DNA of 64,000 bases, taken from Nymphaea colorata (taxonomy: Eukaryota; Streptophyta; Magnoliopsida; Nymphaeales; Nymphaeaceae). The notes beneath the pieces were generated by a model, which saw nothing but the letters and a program-made list of their open reading frames with translations, had not been told where the DNA came from and ran no database searches. Made by a program: the position numbers and the translations under genes. The stretch spans positions 6,634,802 through 6,698,801 of the forward strand of contig NC_045145.1 in NCBI RefSeq assembly GCF_008831285.2, given 5' to 3'. Of this stretch, positions 33,328-46,530 are shown piece by piece. Every line of letters begins with the position of its first letter. Position 1 is the first letter of the stretch.

Positions 33328-35547
33328 TGTTGTAAAGGTCCATGTGTTTCCTAGTTTTAAATTTCTCAGCCTGCATTGTTTACTCCAAGCATCAGCTTTT
33401 CATTCTCTCATTTGAGCACAGAAAAGTATTTTTTCATTTTGAAGCTAACAAACCGTCTTATTTGCGAGATTTCAGGCTTAGTTTCCATCCTAGTAAAAAG
33501 TTACATAATTACTTTATGAGAATATAGGGTTTTCAGCTTTGCAGCAAATTTATTTTTAGGCTCTACTGCATGTTCATTAAAAGCGGAGGATAAACATGTA
33601 TCTGTTTGATGGAGGAGCTTATCAACTAATCAAATTTTAGTTTTACATTGTTAAAATGGGTTGTAGGTTATCATTATCCTTATCATCCCTCCCTTTCTCT
33701 CTAAATCTCTCTTATTGAAGATATGTGGTAGGACGCCCTAGACAGGCACGTATCAATATGTTTGTCATAAACTGTAGTGGAATTGAAGGTTATCATAAAC
33801 TCCATATAATCACAGTGTTGCTTACACTTTTTTATTTTTGTGGCAAAAAAGTGGGAATATGCTTAGAAGCTTCTCTTTTGGTACATTTGCAATATATAGT
33901 ACCATGTAAGCCCACGAGGAGAAGAAAACAAAAAACAAAAAAAAAAAGTGCTTCCTAATTATCAAGGATTGTCGAAGGAGTGAGTTTAGATTGATATCTG
34001 ATCAAACTCCAAATCCTATGTCAAGTCAATTCCTGGTCTTAACTGGATTTAAATTCTGAATTAACTCCATTAGTACATAGAAAGGACATGAAGAATTCAA
34101 CCAAATTTGAGATGCAAAACTGATTTCAAAATAAATTTCAGAAAGATGGACCTGTAAAAGAAGGCAAATGACCTTCCTTATAAAGTCTTACATCTTAAAG
34201 TCTCCTGGCAACAACAGTTGTGTACTTTCTTACATTAATTGGTTTGTATGTGGCAGGGCCTATGGTGTAAGTTCTCAACCGACAATACTGCAAGTGCCAA
34301 CTGCAAATACTTAAGCCAATTTTAGATGTTGGTGTTGGTAAAAAAATGAAAGTTCCACCAAAAAAAAAGGTCTTAACTTTTAGTGCTGACACAATGACAC
34401 AAAAAGTACAGTGTCAAGTGTCACATATATAATTTAATACTCGTGCTGTCTTGGGAATTTGATTTTGGAATCAAAGTTCCAAAATCAGATTTCCACCTCA
34501 ACCTAGAATTGGAATGAAAGTTCTAGTTCTAAGTTTCCTTTCAGTTTGATAGTATTGAATTTTGATTATAGAATGAAAGGTGATTTGTTTGATGAAAATG
34601 GAATTAAAATTCTAGAACTCATGAATTAAAGTCTTCATGCCTTGTGTCCCAAAGTGAGATGAAGAAAATTACGGAATTCTTAAATCATAATTCCACCCCT
34701 AGGATGAGATCATAATTGCAGAATTTTGATTCTGAAATGAACCTTCAATAATCAAAATTCTTTGTTTGATAATGCAATTCTTATTTTAAAAAAACTGAGA
34801 ATAATGATTTTAAAATTTCATTGGTTCCAAGGAAATCAAATGCCCTTGGAGTATATGACCATGTCTTCATTAGTTCTTGGAAAGTTCACTGTATTTTTAC
34901 CAATGTGACAAATCTTGGTTTCTGTAAGCAGCTGGTCACTGGTTCAAGTGGCTTTGAGGAGAACGCTAAGTATGATGCAATAATGAACCTTAGGGCCCGG
35001 AAAGAAAGAGCAAGAGAGTATCTGCAAGTATAGTGTGGATTACTTCTACGTACACTTATGTACACTCGATGGGCGGCTTTTATGAGAGGCAGTTATGTTC
35101 ACTCGGGTGGACAACCTCCCGTGCATGACATGTGTCCCTTGGCTTGCTTTCACAAGACATCTAGCCCACTTTTAAGGAGTACATGTCATGCACATAGGCC
35201 TGTGCACCTGTGACCCTACCTCACTTAGACTCAAATTTCCATTCTTTAACTTGGAAACAGAGACAAAAACAAGGTTGAGTGGGGGGAGGAGCTGTTGCGG
35301 AAGAGAGAGGAGAACCTGAGACAAAAACAAGGTTGAGTGGGGGGAAGAGAAGTTGAGGAAGAGGGAAAGGAAGATGATGAGCATTTTTAGTTCCTTAAAG
35401 TTGGAACAGATGAATTTGATAACAGGAAAAATAGTACACCTTATGTTTGTAACGATCGTGGTTCCGAGCAACAACTGTTACTGCCCTAACAAATATCAAT
35501 AGCTTGTGGCGCAATCCGAGAGAGAGAGAAAGCCCGTAAGCGGGAGC
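33328..35547. other. unassigned DNA between the duplicated segments
   Basis: About 34440-34855 is rich in GGAATTTGATTTTGGAATC-type repeats ending in CAAATGCCCTT, resembling a decayed MITE. An open frame at 34821-35033 (plus) contains a plausible exon-like end (SSGFEENAKYDAIMNLRARK) that I do not recognise. At 35255-35345 the block GAGACAAAAACAAGGTTGAG then TGGGGGGA occurs twice, about 58 bp apart. Confidence 0.45.
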
Positions 35548-38085
35548 TAAATTTTCTACCAAGTAAATATTACTTTAAAAGCAATAAATGGAGAGAGAAG
35601 CCGTCCAGGCAAAGTGTACATGGTGGCAGCCGAGATTAATTTGTAGCCACAATGTGGTCAAACTGGCCATACCATGAGTAGCTGCTTCATTCCAAAAGGG
35701 TAGTAGGGTACTCAACGCAAATCAGTTCACTTCTTAAGGGACTTGGGCTCAAATTCTAATACAGCCACTGTCAGGTCTCAGCACACTTTTCTTTTAAACT
35801 GTAATAGGTCCCGCAACAAGCATCATTAAATTTTGGGGGAAGAGAAAAGAGAGCTATAACAATTCTTTGGAGAAGTGAAATAAACGACTCACTCTCTCTC
35901 TCTCTTTTTTTTTTTTTTTCTAATTCAACCGCTGGCCATCATTATTTTGGGACGTTTGGTATCTATATCAGATCCTTTGACTTTAATTTGTTGGATCTTA
36001 CGTAATTGGATTAAGATCCAAATTTTTAGGCCTTATTTTCTGAACCAAATTCGGTCCCAGCTAAAATCTATAAAATTATATGAATTCAGGTGATCATGGG
36101 ATTTTTCTCAGATCCCAGTTGCATATTGGACTCAGATTCCAAATAATTCCCGCGGCTACATGGATGCCCATTTAACATAAGTCCCACCATGAACAATCGG
36201 CGGATCCAAATTTTTTCACTTGATACGATAGTTAAAATTGAACCAACAGATATAGCCTACGACGCTAGCTAGCTGGTTGAAATATAGTGTTGAGAGGATT
36301 CTCATTCGGCTCATTAACAACATACACACACACATACACACAATTAATCATGCCCTCACCTACTACACACATACAAATGAAAGCACAGAAATATGCAGAC
36401 AGACATTACACATACTACAGAAATTATTGAAAAGGGTAAATTCAGCAAATGGGTTTCGTGGCCAAGCACCTACTGAATGGCTCACGCAGCTATCCCGTGC
36501 GTGTATGCAGCCACATATGAGACAGCTTTATTAATTAATCATATATATCTTGATGTTGCTGATTGGTATGTACCTCTTCTCTCTCTCTCTCTCTCTGCCT
36601 GTGTTCCTTCAAGTTGAAGTTAGAGTTCAATTTGCCCCTGTTGGCGGAAAGGGTGACTTCCAGTTAAAGTTGAAGCTGACCAAATAATTCCTTTGTGCCA
36701 TTTTTCTTTTGGGTTCAATTTAAACTGTCAAATCTTGTAGTTGCTGTCATGCTATGATGTGTTATTTTTTTGGGTTAAAAGATGTAGTACCATGCTACAA
36801 AGTCAGAACTTAAAAGACGTAAGTAGGGTATGACCTTGAGGGTTTTATGATGAAGGCGGCTTCCTCCAGGTAAACAATATGAAAGCAATAAAAAAAATAA
36901 AAACTGTAGGGCCATGCAAGGATAAGCCTACACTGATTAGAGTTATAGGCTCGATCTTCTTTGAAGGTTTTGTCATTTTATATTGTACTGGATCTGGTTT
37001 CAATATGATACTCTTACAGTATTTAGCTGTACCTCTTTGGCACCTCAGTAATTAAGTTGGCTATAACCTGTTCGTAACATTTTAGCTCATAAAACGATTA
37101 AGCATCTGGACTTGGCAAATTTCATTAGTCACCACTATTCAAATTGGAGTTCAAAGTCAATTCCTTAATTTATCCTCCTTGATCTTTATTTTCCCCCTTG
37201 ATAACCGAGTTGTTGGTTAGGAGGATTGCTTGGTAGTTTGTGACCCTTGTTGATTCCCCCAGTTGGGACATGAAGTACGTGCCCCATTTCTCTGCTAGCT
37301 AGGGACATTAAGTACATGTGAGTTCCAACAATAAATTTTCTAAAGTCGTCAAAATATAAATTAAATAAGAGATTTATGGCAAATTGGCTATCCTATGGCA
37401 CGCGTGAACTGGAAGCAGACAGGCAAACAAGCACTTACTGTGAAGAGTACGATCAATTTTCTTGGCTTCTAAAAAGTCGTACAGCTACAAGGAAAAACTA
37501 CTTAATGGACAAATTATTTACTATACATGAATTTAAAACACATATACGTTTGCTCCCGTACTTGGTTGCCATGTTCAATGCACTATTCATGCGGCTTCCT
37601 GGCCAGCCGGCAATAGTGATCTTGAAGAAGATGGAGAAGAATAAGGAAAGTGATGTGGCAAAGACCTGTGTGTGTTCAGAAAGGGGGCAAACAATAATTC
37701 ATAAATTTATGCGCCATATATAGTAAGACAAAAAATTTGGGTTAATTTTGAGAAATGCAAGTTTTCGACAGGCAATGGAGTTGCTAAAAAATTGTCACTG
37801 GTCATCTAGATCAGCACTGACTTACGATTTCGAGTGTTCGTTACATGGAATCTTAAAAAAGGAAAAAAACCGCTGCGGAAGTGGACAAAAGGAAATAGAT
37901 GCTGTTTTTCACTCAGAAGCAAGCATGGTTGAAGTCACATTGTCCCATTTCAAAAAGTAAATGACGTGAAGATTTGCTTCAGGCAGAACACGCTTGGAAT
38001 CGAAGGAGCCTTAGTGGCAATGAAACTTATCTTAGTTCTTGATTTTTCCAAGAGTTGGAGTCAATTGAAATCCGTTATGTAATCC
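35548..38085. repeat. segmental duplication, copy B (~2.5 kb)
   Basis: Pairs with copy A (29828-32545). Matching landmarks: GTACATGGTGGCAGCCGAGA (35618), TTTTTAGGCCTTATTTTCT (36022), TAGCTAGCTGGTTG then GATTCTCATT (36265-36305), ACATTACACATACTACAG (36404), GAAGCAGACAGGCAAA (37411) and GTCACATTGTCCCATTTCA (37934). Between about 36460 and 37360 copy B has roughly 900 bp that copy A lacks, including a (CT)n tract at 36577. The 115-codon open frame at 37376-37723 is not maintained in copy A, so I do not treat it as a gene. Confidence 0.85.
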
Positions 38086-39820
38086 TTGTCTTTATAACGA
38101 ACCGTCATCTTAAGCAAGCACTTCATGTACTGTTGAGTGTAACGTTAGCTACCAATTTTTCAAGCTAACTAGAGCTAATTCCTGCAAGGTTGAATTCTCT
38201 GCAAATGGGTTTACTGTAAACCAATTGGAGAAGGGCCAGTTCTTCATGCCGGCACCAATATAGGAGGCTTTTATGTCTGGACAGCTTCAAAATATTGCAG
38301 CATTCAGAAGAATGACGTTCATGAGGGAGCTCGTTTGTCTGCAAACAAGAGTGCTGATTGTCTGAGAGTCACTCGCGTCCTTTTAGTTTTAATAAGCAGC
38401 TAGTCAGCGTCTTGCAAAACTCTTCTTTACAGTTTGATTTAAGGCAACACCATCTTGACCGTGCCCATTCTCAGATGCTATCTAAATTGCATGCAGCTAA
38501 GTTGCTGTCCTTAGATGGAAAGCATGAATGAAATCCTGTTCCACATGTGCTTTAGGCAAATTACAATGCACTGGCTGCCATTTTACAGTCTCCTCCTACT
38601 TCTCCAAGCTGATATGTGAGTATCTGCATACCCAAATTATGTAATTCTTGTTGATCGTTGGTCTTGGTATTGTTGGATTTTCAGGGATAAGGAAATTAGA
38701 TACATTTTTATGTTTTCAGTCTTTCCAAACTATTAGTGATCAAAGACAGCAGCTTGGTCATGCAATCAAAATATTTCATAGATTTGGTTGTTGGGGGTGG
38801 GGGGTCTATATGAAGAATTTTGTATTTAACTTGATTTTAAAGGCAGCTGGCGCCATGGACTTTCTTGCCTTCATACATTCCAATCAAATGGGCATGTAGA
38901 GAGGAAATACTGAAATTTGGTAGAAATGGGGTTGAGTATATGTGCTCATTCATGCTAGATTAGCAACACTTTTTTGGTCGGATCTTCATAACACAAACTT
39001 ATATTATTAATCAACTACCATGAACACCACTCCAAGCATGAATGAGCACATATATTATTGCATCCAATGATTATCGGTAATTAGGTTGATATTATCAAAC
39101 CCAAAATATTTATTGGCGTATGTACCTCTCCATATCCCCAGCGAGTGAAGAACCATTGGGGATGCTCTTGAACATGCTAAATGGCATGACACCATGACAG
39201 AGGAGATGGCATCTCTCCAAAGAACCGGGACATGCAAATGAAGACAACATTAAAAGGTGAAGGGACCCTAGAGTGGATAAAACCTCAGCTTCATGCACAT
39301 TTTTTCTCAAAGTCCTAAAGTTGATTTCCATTAATTTTCTATCCAGTCATTAAGCCACTATAAATTTGGTTGTTTGTATTTCCGTTTCCAAGCATTGGAC
39401 CATTAAGTAGTATGATATTTAAAGCCATTTTTTTGAATGGATTTCTTGACAAGCCCGTTTATCTGCATCAACCACCTTGGTTCATGGACCAAAAACATCC
39501 AAATTATGTTTGCAAACCACAACTTGTTCTTTATAGTCTTCAACAAATCTTCTCGTGCTTGGCTCCAATTTTTCGACTCTATCATTCTCTCCATGAAATT
39601 TTATTGCAGTTGCAATGACTCCACCTTATTTTGCTTCATCATTCACTTAGCATTGTTTATTGTTGTTTTATGACGATGATATTATAATAACATGCAACAA
39701 CATATCTTATCAGAATCAATTCATTGCAGGAATTTGCCATCAAAGGATTTTGGGATACATCATTTTTTGGTAATTCAAGTTATAACCTACACCATGGCAG
39801 GTCCTTCCTCAATCAAAGTT
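38086..39820. other. no gene recognised
   Basis: Around 38440-38530 a plus-strand frame reads FDLRQHHLDRAHSQMLSKLH, which looks protein-like but matches nothing I can name and is soon closed. The rest is probably decayed element DNA leading into the copia fragment. Confidence 0.4.
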
Positions 39821-40565
39821 TTATGAAATTCTTGACTGGCAAAAACGATTGTGGACTCATTGGTGCTCCAATGGTAGGTTGGCCTAGTCCCTACAAGATG
39901 ATAAGTTCCTTGACGACGATAGAGAATTTCAAATCCTTGTTTGCAGTATTTGGCCAATAATTCATTTAGATGTTTGCTTCAACATTAACTTTGTTAGTCA
40001 ACATATGCAAGCTCCTATCAAATATCATATGCCATTGGTGAAGTGTATTATGCAATATCTTAATGTACATTGTCTTATGGCCTTTTCTTTCTTTCCGAAC
40101 CGCACCACTTGGGTGAGACGCCAAAACTCTTCCTTCCTCTTGTTATCACCGGGCTCCAAAGCTGCATTGGGACCTGAGTGATTTTATGACATTTGACTCT
40201 TTTCAAACAATCATCTTGTCTTATACAACTCTTTAGATGCAGATTGCATAGGTGTTATTCTACATGCCAGTGCACTACTGGCTGTTGCATTTATTTGGGA
40301 GGCAAGCAGATTTTATACTAAGCAACCTACTGCTAATAGGTCAAGTCCAAAAGTAGAATATCATGTACTTAAATCCACCACTCTTGAGATTACATGGGTA
40401 ACTTTCATTTTGCATGATTTTGAGATTTATATTGATCAATCATGACCACCCTATCTTTATTATGATAATATGTGAGGCTTATGCATGGCAGTCAATCTCA
40501 TGTTTGATCATCGTTCTAAACTCATTTAAATTGATTATCATTTTGTTCAAGAGAAGCACAGTTGT
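39820..40565 (+). mobile_element. Ty1/copia RT-RNase H fragment, degenerate
   Basis: Plus-strand, broken frames give the ordered copia landmarks: GAPMVGWPSPYKM (like the TPM linker), FLDDDREFQILVCSIWP, FVSQHMQAPIKYH, KCIMQYLNVH (like AVKRILRYLKGT), then RNase H parts DADCIGVILHAS, SSPKVEYHVLKSTTLEITWV, LYYDNM and IDYHFVQEK. Several stops and frameshifts. The frame stops at an LTR-like sequence at about 40563, so a younger insertion may have cut the element. Confidence 0.85.
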
Positions 40566-42430
40566 TATCACCCCAAATTTTTCAAAAAGGGGCTATCGTT
40601 TTAGTATTTGGATCCAAATTTGAGACCCCAAAACAAATTTGCAACTATCCGATTTAAAATGAAGTCTTAAACCCAAATTTAGATCCGAATCGAGCAATTG
40701 AAACTAAAAATCCAAAATCAATTCCGAAATGAAAAAATTTGAGTGTTGCGCGTGCACGGACTTTCCCTTTGCTTTAAGAATTCATTTTTCACGCCAAAAC
40801 ATTTTCTAAACCCAAGTCGCACGCTCGAACAAGTCGACAACTGACTAAACCAAAATCGGATTTGGAGCGAGTTCGGAGTTGCTCAAAAGGGAGTCGACCA
40901 CCCTTTTATAATAAAAAAATTATTTTATATGCCTTCTAGATAAATTAAACAAGAAAAAATGATTTTTTATACATTTACTTAAAAAAACCCTTTTACATTT
41001 AAATAAAAAATATATCATGCTTCCAATATAAATAGCAGTTTTTATATATTTTAATGAATTTCATTTAAAAAAAAGAAAGGGATGGAGCGTCCCGCGACGC
41101 ACAGTCACACACGCTACGCGATCGCTACAGCGATCGATGCAGCACCTTTGCGCACGGCAGCGCCTTGCGCGCTGCCGTGCACGGTGTCCAACCGCCGGGC
41201 GCTATTGCACGCCAGGCAGGGGCCTGCTATTGCATGCCCCCTTCCTTTTCCTTGCAAAAAACAGCCCCTTAGGGGGCGGATTTGATTTTTTTGGTGGGCA
41301 ATAGCCCTGCCCACACCTCAAATGGGTGTTTGCAGGCTAGTGGCCAATCCCAGTTAGTCAAAACCTATTTTTTTAAAAAATTTTGAAAATAATTTAATAT
41401 TCTTTGAAATTCGGATGAAAATATTGAGAAATTCAAAAAAATTCAAATTTTGAGTTTTTGCTCTAAAACTCTATAAATACCCCCACATTCCCCTCTCTTG
41501 GGCAAGAGTTGGCCCTTGAGAGAAACTCTAATGTATTCTCACTTGAAGACTTAGAGTTTCTCTTGAGCTCTCTCTCTCTCCCTCTTCCTCTTTCCATTTC
41601 TCTCAAACTTGGAGCAAGCTACAACTCTTGAAGGGAGCACCAAAGATCTTTTGGAGAACTCATCTTTATCATCTTAAAGCTTCATTCAAGGTGAGTTCAA
41701 GATTATTTCAAGCATGGTTGTTCATTTTTCCTAAGTCATTTATCATCTAAAGGTATGTAATCATCATCCCTCTTATTTCTCTCATATTTTCTTTTCTCTC
41801 TTTTTTCTCTTCCCATGGCCAAAGGAGATAGCCCTCAATCTCTATTTTAAAGACAAGAGGCTATGCTCAAGTGCACCGGGAGCATGAAAAATGATGATCT
41901 TTCATTTCTATGCTTGAGTAATGTTATTTCATTTCTTGAAAATAGTCTTGCCTTGCTTCCCCTCTTTCTCTATTCTTCATTTCTCCATGGTTAAAGGAGA
42001 TAACTCTCAATCTCTATTTTATTCCCCTCTTTCTCTCTTCTTTATTTTCCCATGGCTAAAGGAGATAATCATCAATCTCTATTTTAGAGTCATGAGGCTA
42101 TGCTCAAATGCACCGGGAGCATGAAAAGATGAGATGATATTTCTTTTCATAGTTGAATCAATCTTTTCAAAAGTTTGAAACATCATACTTTCAATATTTT
42201 TCTACACTGCATATAAAATAAAAAAGATGTTTAAGTTAAAATGAAATGCATCAATGATAAACATAGCCCTTGGGTTAATCACCTCCGGTAAAGGCGCCGG
42301 GAACGGTCGATCCTCGTACCAAAGAGCGAGTCTATTTCTTTCCTATTTCAAAACAAAACCTCATTTTTCTGGAGCACTCCAAAACCCACCAAAAATTTTG
42401 GGATGCAAACAACAATCAATAAAAAATTAA
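40563..42430 (+). mobile_element. possible solo LTR of a large Ty3/gypsy element
   Basis: Begins TTGTTATCACCCCAAATTTT inside the copia fragment. Contains a TATA-like CTATAAATACCCC at about 41468-41481, followed by a repeat-rich leader-like region, then GGTAAAGGCGCCGGGAACGG near 42281 and GGGATGCAAACAACAATC near 42400. A promoter-like core in a ~1.9-kb non-coding stretch starting TGT fits a large LTR. I could not find the right-hand target duplication or a second LTR, so the boundary and identity are uncertain. A GC-rich patch is at about 41084-41320. Confidence 0.4.
41811..42135. repeat. diverged tandem repeats with CCATGGCYAAAGGAGATA
   Basis: Three partial units: 41813 (CCATGGCCAAAGGAGATAGC then AGAGGCTATGCTCAAGTGCAC), 41983 (CCATGGTTAAAGGAGATAAC, short) and 42050 (CCATGGCTAAAGGAGATAAT then GAGGCTATGCTCAAATGCAC). 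Two units also share CACCGGGAGCATGAAAA. They lie in the leader-like part of the possible LTR. Confidence 0.8.
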
Positions 42431-43145
42431 TTGCTCATTGTTTCCTTCACTTCTTTAGGTTTCCAATGTTTTTAGAAAGCCGCTAACAAATGAAAGTTTT
42501 GTTAATTTGCGACTCAAACTTAGCTTGGGCGACACCCCCAAGTTTAATGACGATCAATGGCCAGCATGCTGCTATCACCATTTATGCTGCTGCAAATCAT
42601 GATAAGTAGAGCCCCATATTTGCATTGCCGTTACATGAAAATGAAAAACTACATGCACAATTGACAATGAGGATGAAATCACTTCTAGTGTAGAAGGCTA
42701 TCAAGATAGTTACACTAAACAAGAAAGCCAGCCCTCAAACTGACTGATACAAACAAAAGATATGCTCATCGTTCATCTATAAAACATAAAACTGGTGAAT
42801 ATTTTGTTGTATAAATATGTATTGAGCCATGGAAGAAAAGCACTCAAGTTGCCATTATCATAGATGTAGGCTACCAATAGCTGAACCATGTGAAATTCCT
42901 TTTAGTTACCTCTTCTTTATGCCATCCGTTTCTTTTAATTATTAAGGCCTAGTCTTCCTTTCCACACATGCAACTTGCTGTTAGTAGGGTTCATGTCACT
43001 AGAATTTGGATTCAAATACATAACAATTGAAATTGAATCTAGAGTTGATAAAAGTATGATATCAAATCCGTACTGAATTTCATTCTCAAATCCAAATTTA
43101 AAACTTGAATAATAAACCAAATCCTAGTTCAGATATGCTTAAGAT
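42431..43145. other. no gene recognised
   Basis: No domains seen. Sequence near 42960-43125 is rich in AAATTTGGATTCAAAT-type words, similar in style to the repeat at 53380-53945. Confidence 0.4.
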
Positions 43146-43150
43146 CTTTT

Positions 43151-43499
43151 TAAGAGAAATAGAGCAAGACATGAAAATTACTGTGGTTCGGTGAGAATAT
43201 TCACCTATGTGCATGGTAGAAAGTCCCTATCACAACTTGATCATGATGATGGTAAAGACAAGAAAACTAACATGGTTTGGTAAGAGTATTCACCTACGTC
43301 CATGGTACAAAGGCCCTATCACTACTTTTATCTTTACAATAACAGATCCTTACACGCTTATAATTTTCATTACATATCAACCTTGCCATTTTATTTAACA
43401 ACCTAGCTGATTTGTGTAAAAGACTTGGTGTGTCAACAATTGGCAGCTTCCTTAATCTCTTCATGATTAGTAGCAGCCATAAACTTCCTTGATTTATCA
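43151..43499 (-). repeat. 3' LTR of copia element, with ~89-bp internal duplication
   Basis: Its right end TTGATTTATCA abuts a polypurine tract on the minus strand (TTTGAGGAGGA). Inside, a unit starting GAAAA, then GTATTCACCTA, CATGGTA and CCCTATCAC, is present twice, at about 43173 and 43262, whereas the 5' LTR has it once. The LTR end TAGGTGA matches the 5' LTR near 47561. Confidence 0.75.
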
Positions 43500-43740
43500 T
43501 CCTCCTCAAACTTGGTGTTTGTACCCTCAGTCTCAGTTTTCCTTTAAGAGTACCAAATGTTACATGCAAAAGTTTCTTAGTGAAAATATTTGCATCTTGC
43601 TAAGATAAAGGTATAAAGGCAATATGTAACAAAACCATTGCAACCTTTTATCAAACAAAATCATAATATATTTCACTGTGCTTCATGTGGGAGTGGAACA
43701 CGGGTTTGATGAGAACTTGTGGAGTGGACATGCTGTCATA
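43500..43740 (-). pseudogene. copia RNase H C-terminus and pol end
   Basis: Minus-strand broken frames read KPVFHSHMKHSEIYYDFV, then AFIPLS, QDANIFTKKLLHVTFGTLKG and KLRL, equivalent to NPVFHaRTKHIEiDyHFVRek---vadifTK-l----f--l--kLgl. The frame continues toward a polypurine-like TTTGAGGAGGA that borders the 3' LTR. Confidence 0.85.
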
Positions 43741-44489
43741 ATACAGAGTTGGAACGTGAGATAAATAAATGCCAATCTCCCATAAAATATACAAAATCTA
43801 TGTCAACTTAGCAGCAGCTGAAGTCATTGATGATGTTCAGTTTTGGTAGTGGATCGGGCTACCATCAGCTTTAGAGTTGATGAGCATATGAAACCCAATG
43901 GTCGAGTGACAAGTGTCATGATAGCCTACCTAATCAGAGTTGGGGTGACATATTGGAGTCAAAATGAAGTTTGTGAAGTTAAATAACAACCAATAAATAT
44001 AGTCATGTTTGATAAGTTGAAAATGGTTGTTCATGGGCCATTACATATTTTGACTAACAAAATTAACGCTTAAAGAAATATCTAAGCATGTGGAAGTAAA
44101 ATATTCAAGACTACCTGACTTACAAACAATGTTGGATCCAAAAAACCATAATCTTAACATGGTGCCTTTAATTTTGAATGGTGTGCACTATAGCTAGCTT
44201 ACATAAAATCATTTTTGCAAATCCTCCGTGTGCCTATAAAACTTCAACTCCTAGATAATGATGAAGGTATCCCAAGCCTTTCATAGCATACGCTGGATTT
44301 AGAGTATGAACAAACTCTTAAAGATGCGCTGTATCATTTCTCGTTAATATATTATCTTCAACATATAAAAAAAAAACAAAATTCATTTTAGAACATGATA
44401 AATAAAAAGAGAGGAATATGAAACACTAGAGAAAAAGCCTTTAGATGATTGTACCATGTGTGGCGAGCCTGAGAAGGCGATATATGACT

Positions 44490-44605
44490 TTATGAATGTG
44501 TTAGTTTGGCAATGCCAATGAACCTAGGAGGCTGTTCAATATATATTATTTGATCCAGGTCACCATAAAGACATGCATTTTTAATATCAAGCCATTTGAT
44601 GTCTC
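44490..44605 (-). pseudogene. copia reverse transcriptase fragment
   Basis: Broken minus-strand frame reading LDIKNACLYGDLDQIIYIEQ then PPRF, equivalent to the RT block lDVKNAFLhGdLeEEvYMeqPpGF. The upstream tryptophan codon has become a stop. Confidence 0.85.
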
Positions 44606-46254
44606 GTTCATATGCAAGAACAATGATGAGCATAATTCATATGGTTGCTCACTTTATCATAGATGAGAAAGCCTCTTAGAAATCGATGCATGCATGATGT
44701 TTGATTAAATCCTTTTGCAAGTAACCACACCTTATGACATTTAGGAGTACCGTTGCTCTTCAACTTGCTTTCACAAAACCCAATGAGTATTTACTACATT
44801 CACATCTAGCTATCTCAAAACTAACATCCAAGTCTTACAATCATGTTGTGCCATGAGCTCCTCTTTCATCACTGCAACCTATCCTAGGTGTTGAAGAGCA
44901 TGTCAAAGCATTTTATGTTGAAAAGGCATGGAGGTGGTCAAAATATATTTTGGCTTAGGCTTGTAAAGCTAGCCTTAGCCCGCTTAACCATGGAATGTGC
45001 ATTTAAACCACACTGGTCTGCGATAGGAATTAGTTGAGTTGGTGTGATTTCTTCATAATGGGTAACATTAGTGAGACCTGTGTTTTGTAAAAGGCCTCAA
45101 TGTTTCCATGTAATGGTTTCTCTACATGAATATCATCGGCTGGTCTTGATTCTTAATGGTCCACAATATGAACCATGAACTATTTTTCATCATTATGCAT
45201 GCACTTGTAGGAAGAGGAATCAACAGACAACTTATTGATTGTTTCCAATCTTGAAAGGTGATAGCTTCATGATATGAATATTGTAGTAGAAATATAGTCT
45301 AGCCATCTGTACGGAAAGCAAATTTCATAAAAATTACATGTTAATGTGAGATACATATATACCATTTGGAGGATACAAACAATCTTATGAACTGAACTAA
45401 ACAGATCTTGGTTCAAACTAGTACTTTTTATAGTCTCTCAAATACAAGAAACAACAACTTGCAATTAGAGACAAATATAGTCTAATTATTTTCTAAAAGT
45501 AAGTTCAATTGAAGAAAGCATATTTAAAGTGTGTGTAGATAGTGGTTTAATCAACCAAGTTACTGTAGGAAGGCATCTACCAAAAATCACATAGGCATTG
45601 GAACATAGAAAAATATAGTGAGAGCAAAGTTGAACAATGGTCTGATGTCGTCATTCAACCATGCCACCCTAAAGCAATGTATTTGGACATGCTTTATTGT
45701 GTTGTTAAACTACCCACCTTCATTTGTTTGAAACACATTTATCATTCTATAACCTTGTTTTTCGACAAAATTCAATAAACATGTGTCAAATTGGATTTGT
45801 ATTGTAAGGTTATAGCTAGAAAAACTGATACCTTCATAAACAAAGACTGCATAATATTTAGAGTGCTAGGTAGACTACATGACTGCTGGTCTCACAAATC
45901 ATGATGGATACATTCAACAAGATTTTTAGAATGCTCTTCAACAATCAATTACAAAAGTCTACAAGCTTTAGCAACCTGACAACTAGAAGAAACTGAACTA
46001 GAAATGTCATTACCACTCACAATAATATGCTTATTTCAAGCTAAATAATCAACTACCTACAAATGGATATGTCCACCACATTGATGGTAAATCCCCATAT
46101 TAACTAACTAAAAATAACTAAAAAACGAACACTAATTCATGCTAATTATGTCCTCCACTGGATCACTTCGACCCTTCACCACCAAGTTCCAAATGGCATA
46201 GAGATATTTCCTCCCTAGTTCTTGTTCCTACTGCATTGTTGTGCTACTTGTCAT

Positions 46255-46530
46255 TCACCACAAATTTCTCAGCCAAAAACTCAAAATTATAAGGAAATTC
46301 AAGGAAATGAGATTCTTATGGATTTGGCATGACAAGAAACTATTTAGAGTGAGTGAATGTTGGCCATAATTAATTATAGTCATTCCAACGTGAGTGACAT
46401 CTAATATCTCTCTATTTTCGAACATAATTTTATTTGACGCATAATGTTTGGAGAGATTATAGAGGTTACATGGAATAAATTTCACGAGTTGATTCTCTAC
46501 TGCATGAGTGCTAGTGCTGGTCTGGCCCAC
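46255..46530 (-). pseudogene. copia protease/pre-integrase region fragment
   Basis: 91 codons on the minus strand including ILDVTHVGMTII, GQHSLTLNSFLSCQIHKNLI and SLNFL, matching the copia segment between protease and the GAG-pre-integrase domain (lpI-hiG-s, L--vLhvP---kNLlSv). The catalytic aspartate block is not intact in this frame. Confidence 0.75.

Noticed and set aside
37376-37723. 115-codon open frame as a gene
   Set aside because: The homologous stretch in duplication copy A does not keep the frame, and no domain is recognised.
41082-41320. GC-rich patch as a CpG-island promoter or rRNA/organellar insertion
   Set aside because: No rRNA or plastid sequence recognised, and it is bounded by AT-rich LTR-like sequence; kept as part of the possible LTR.
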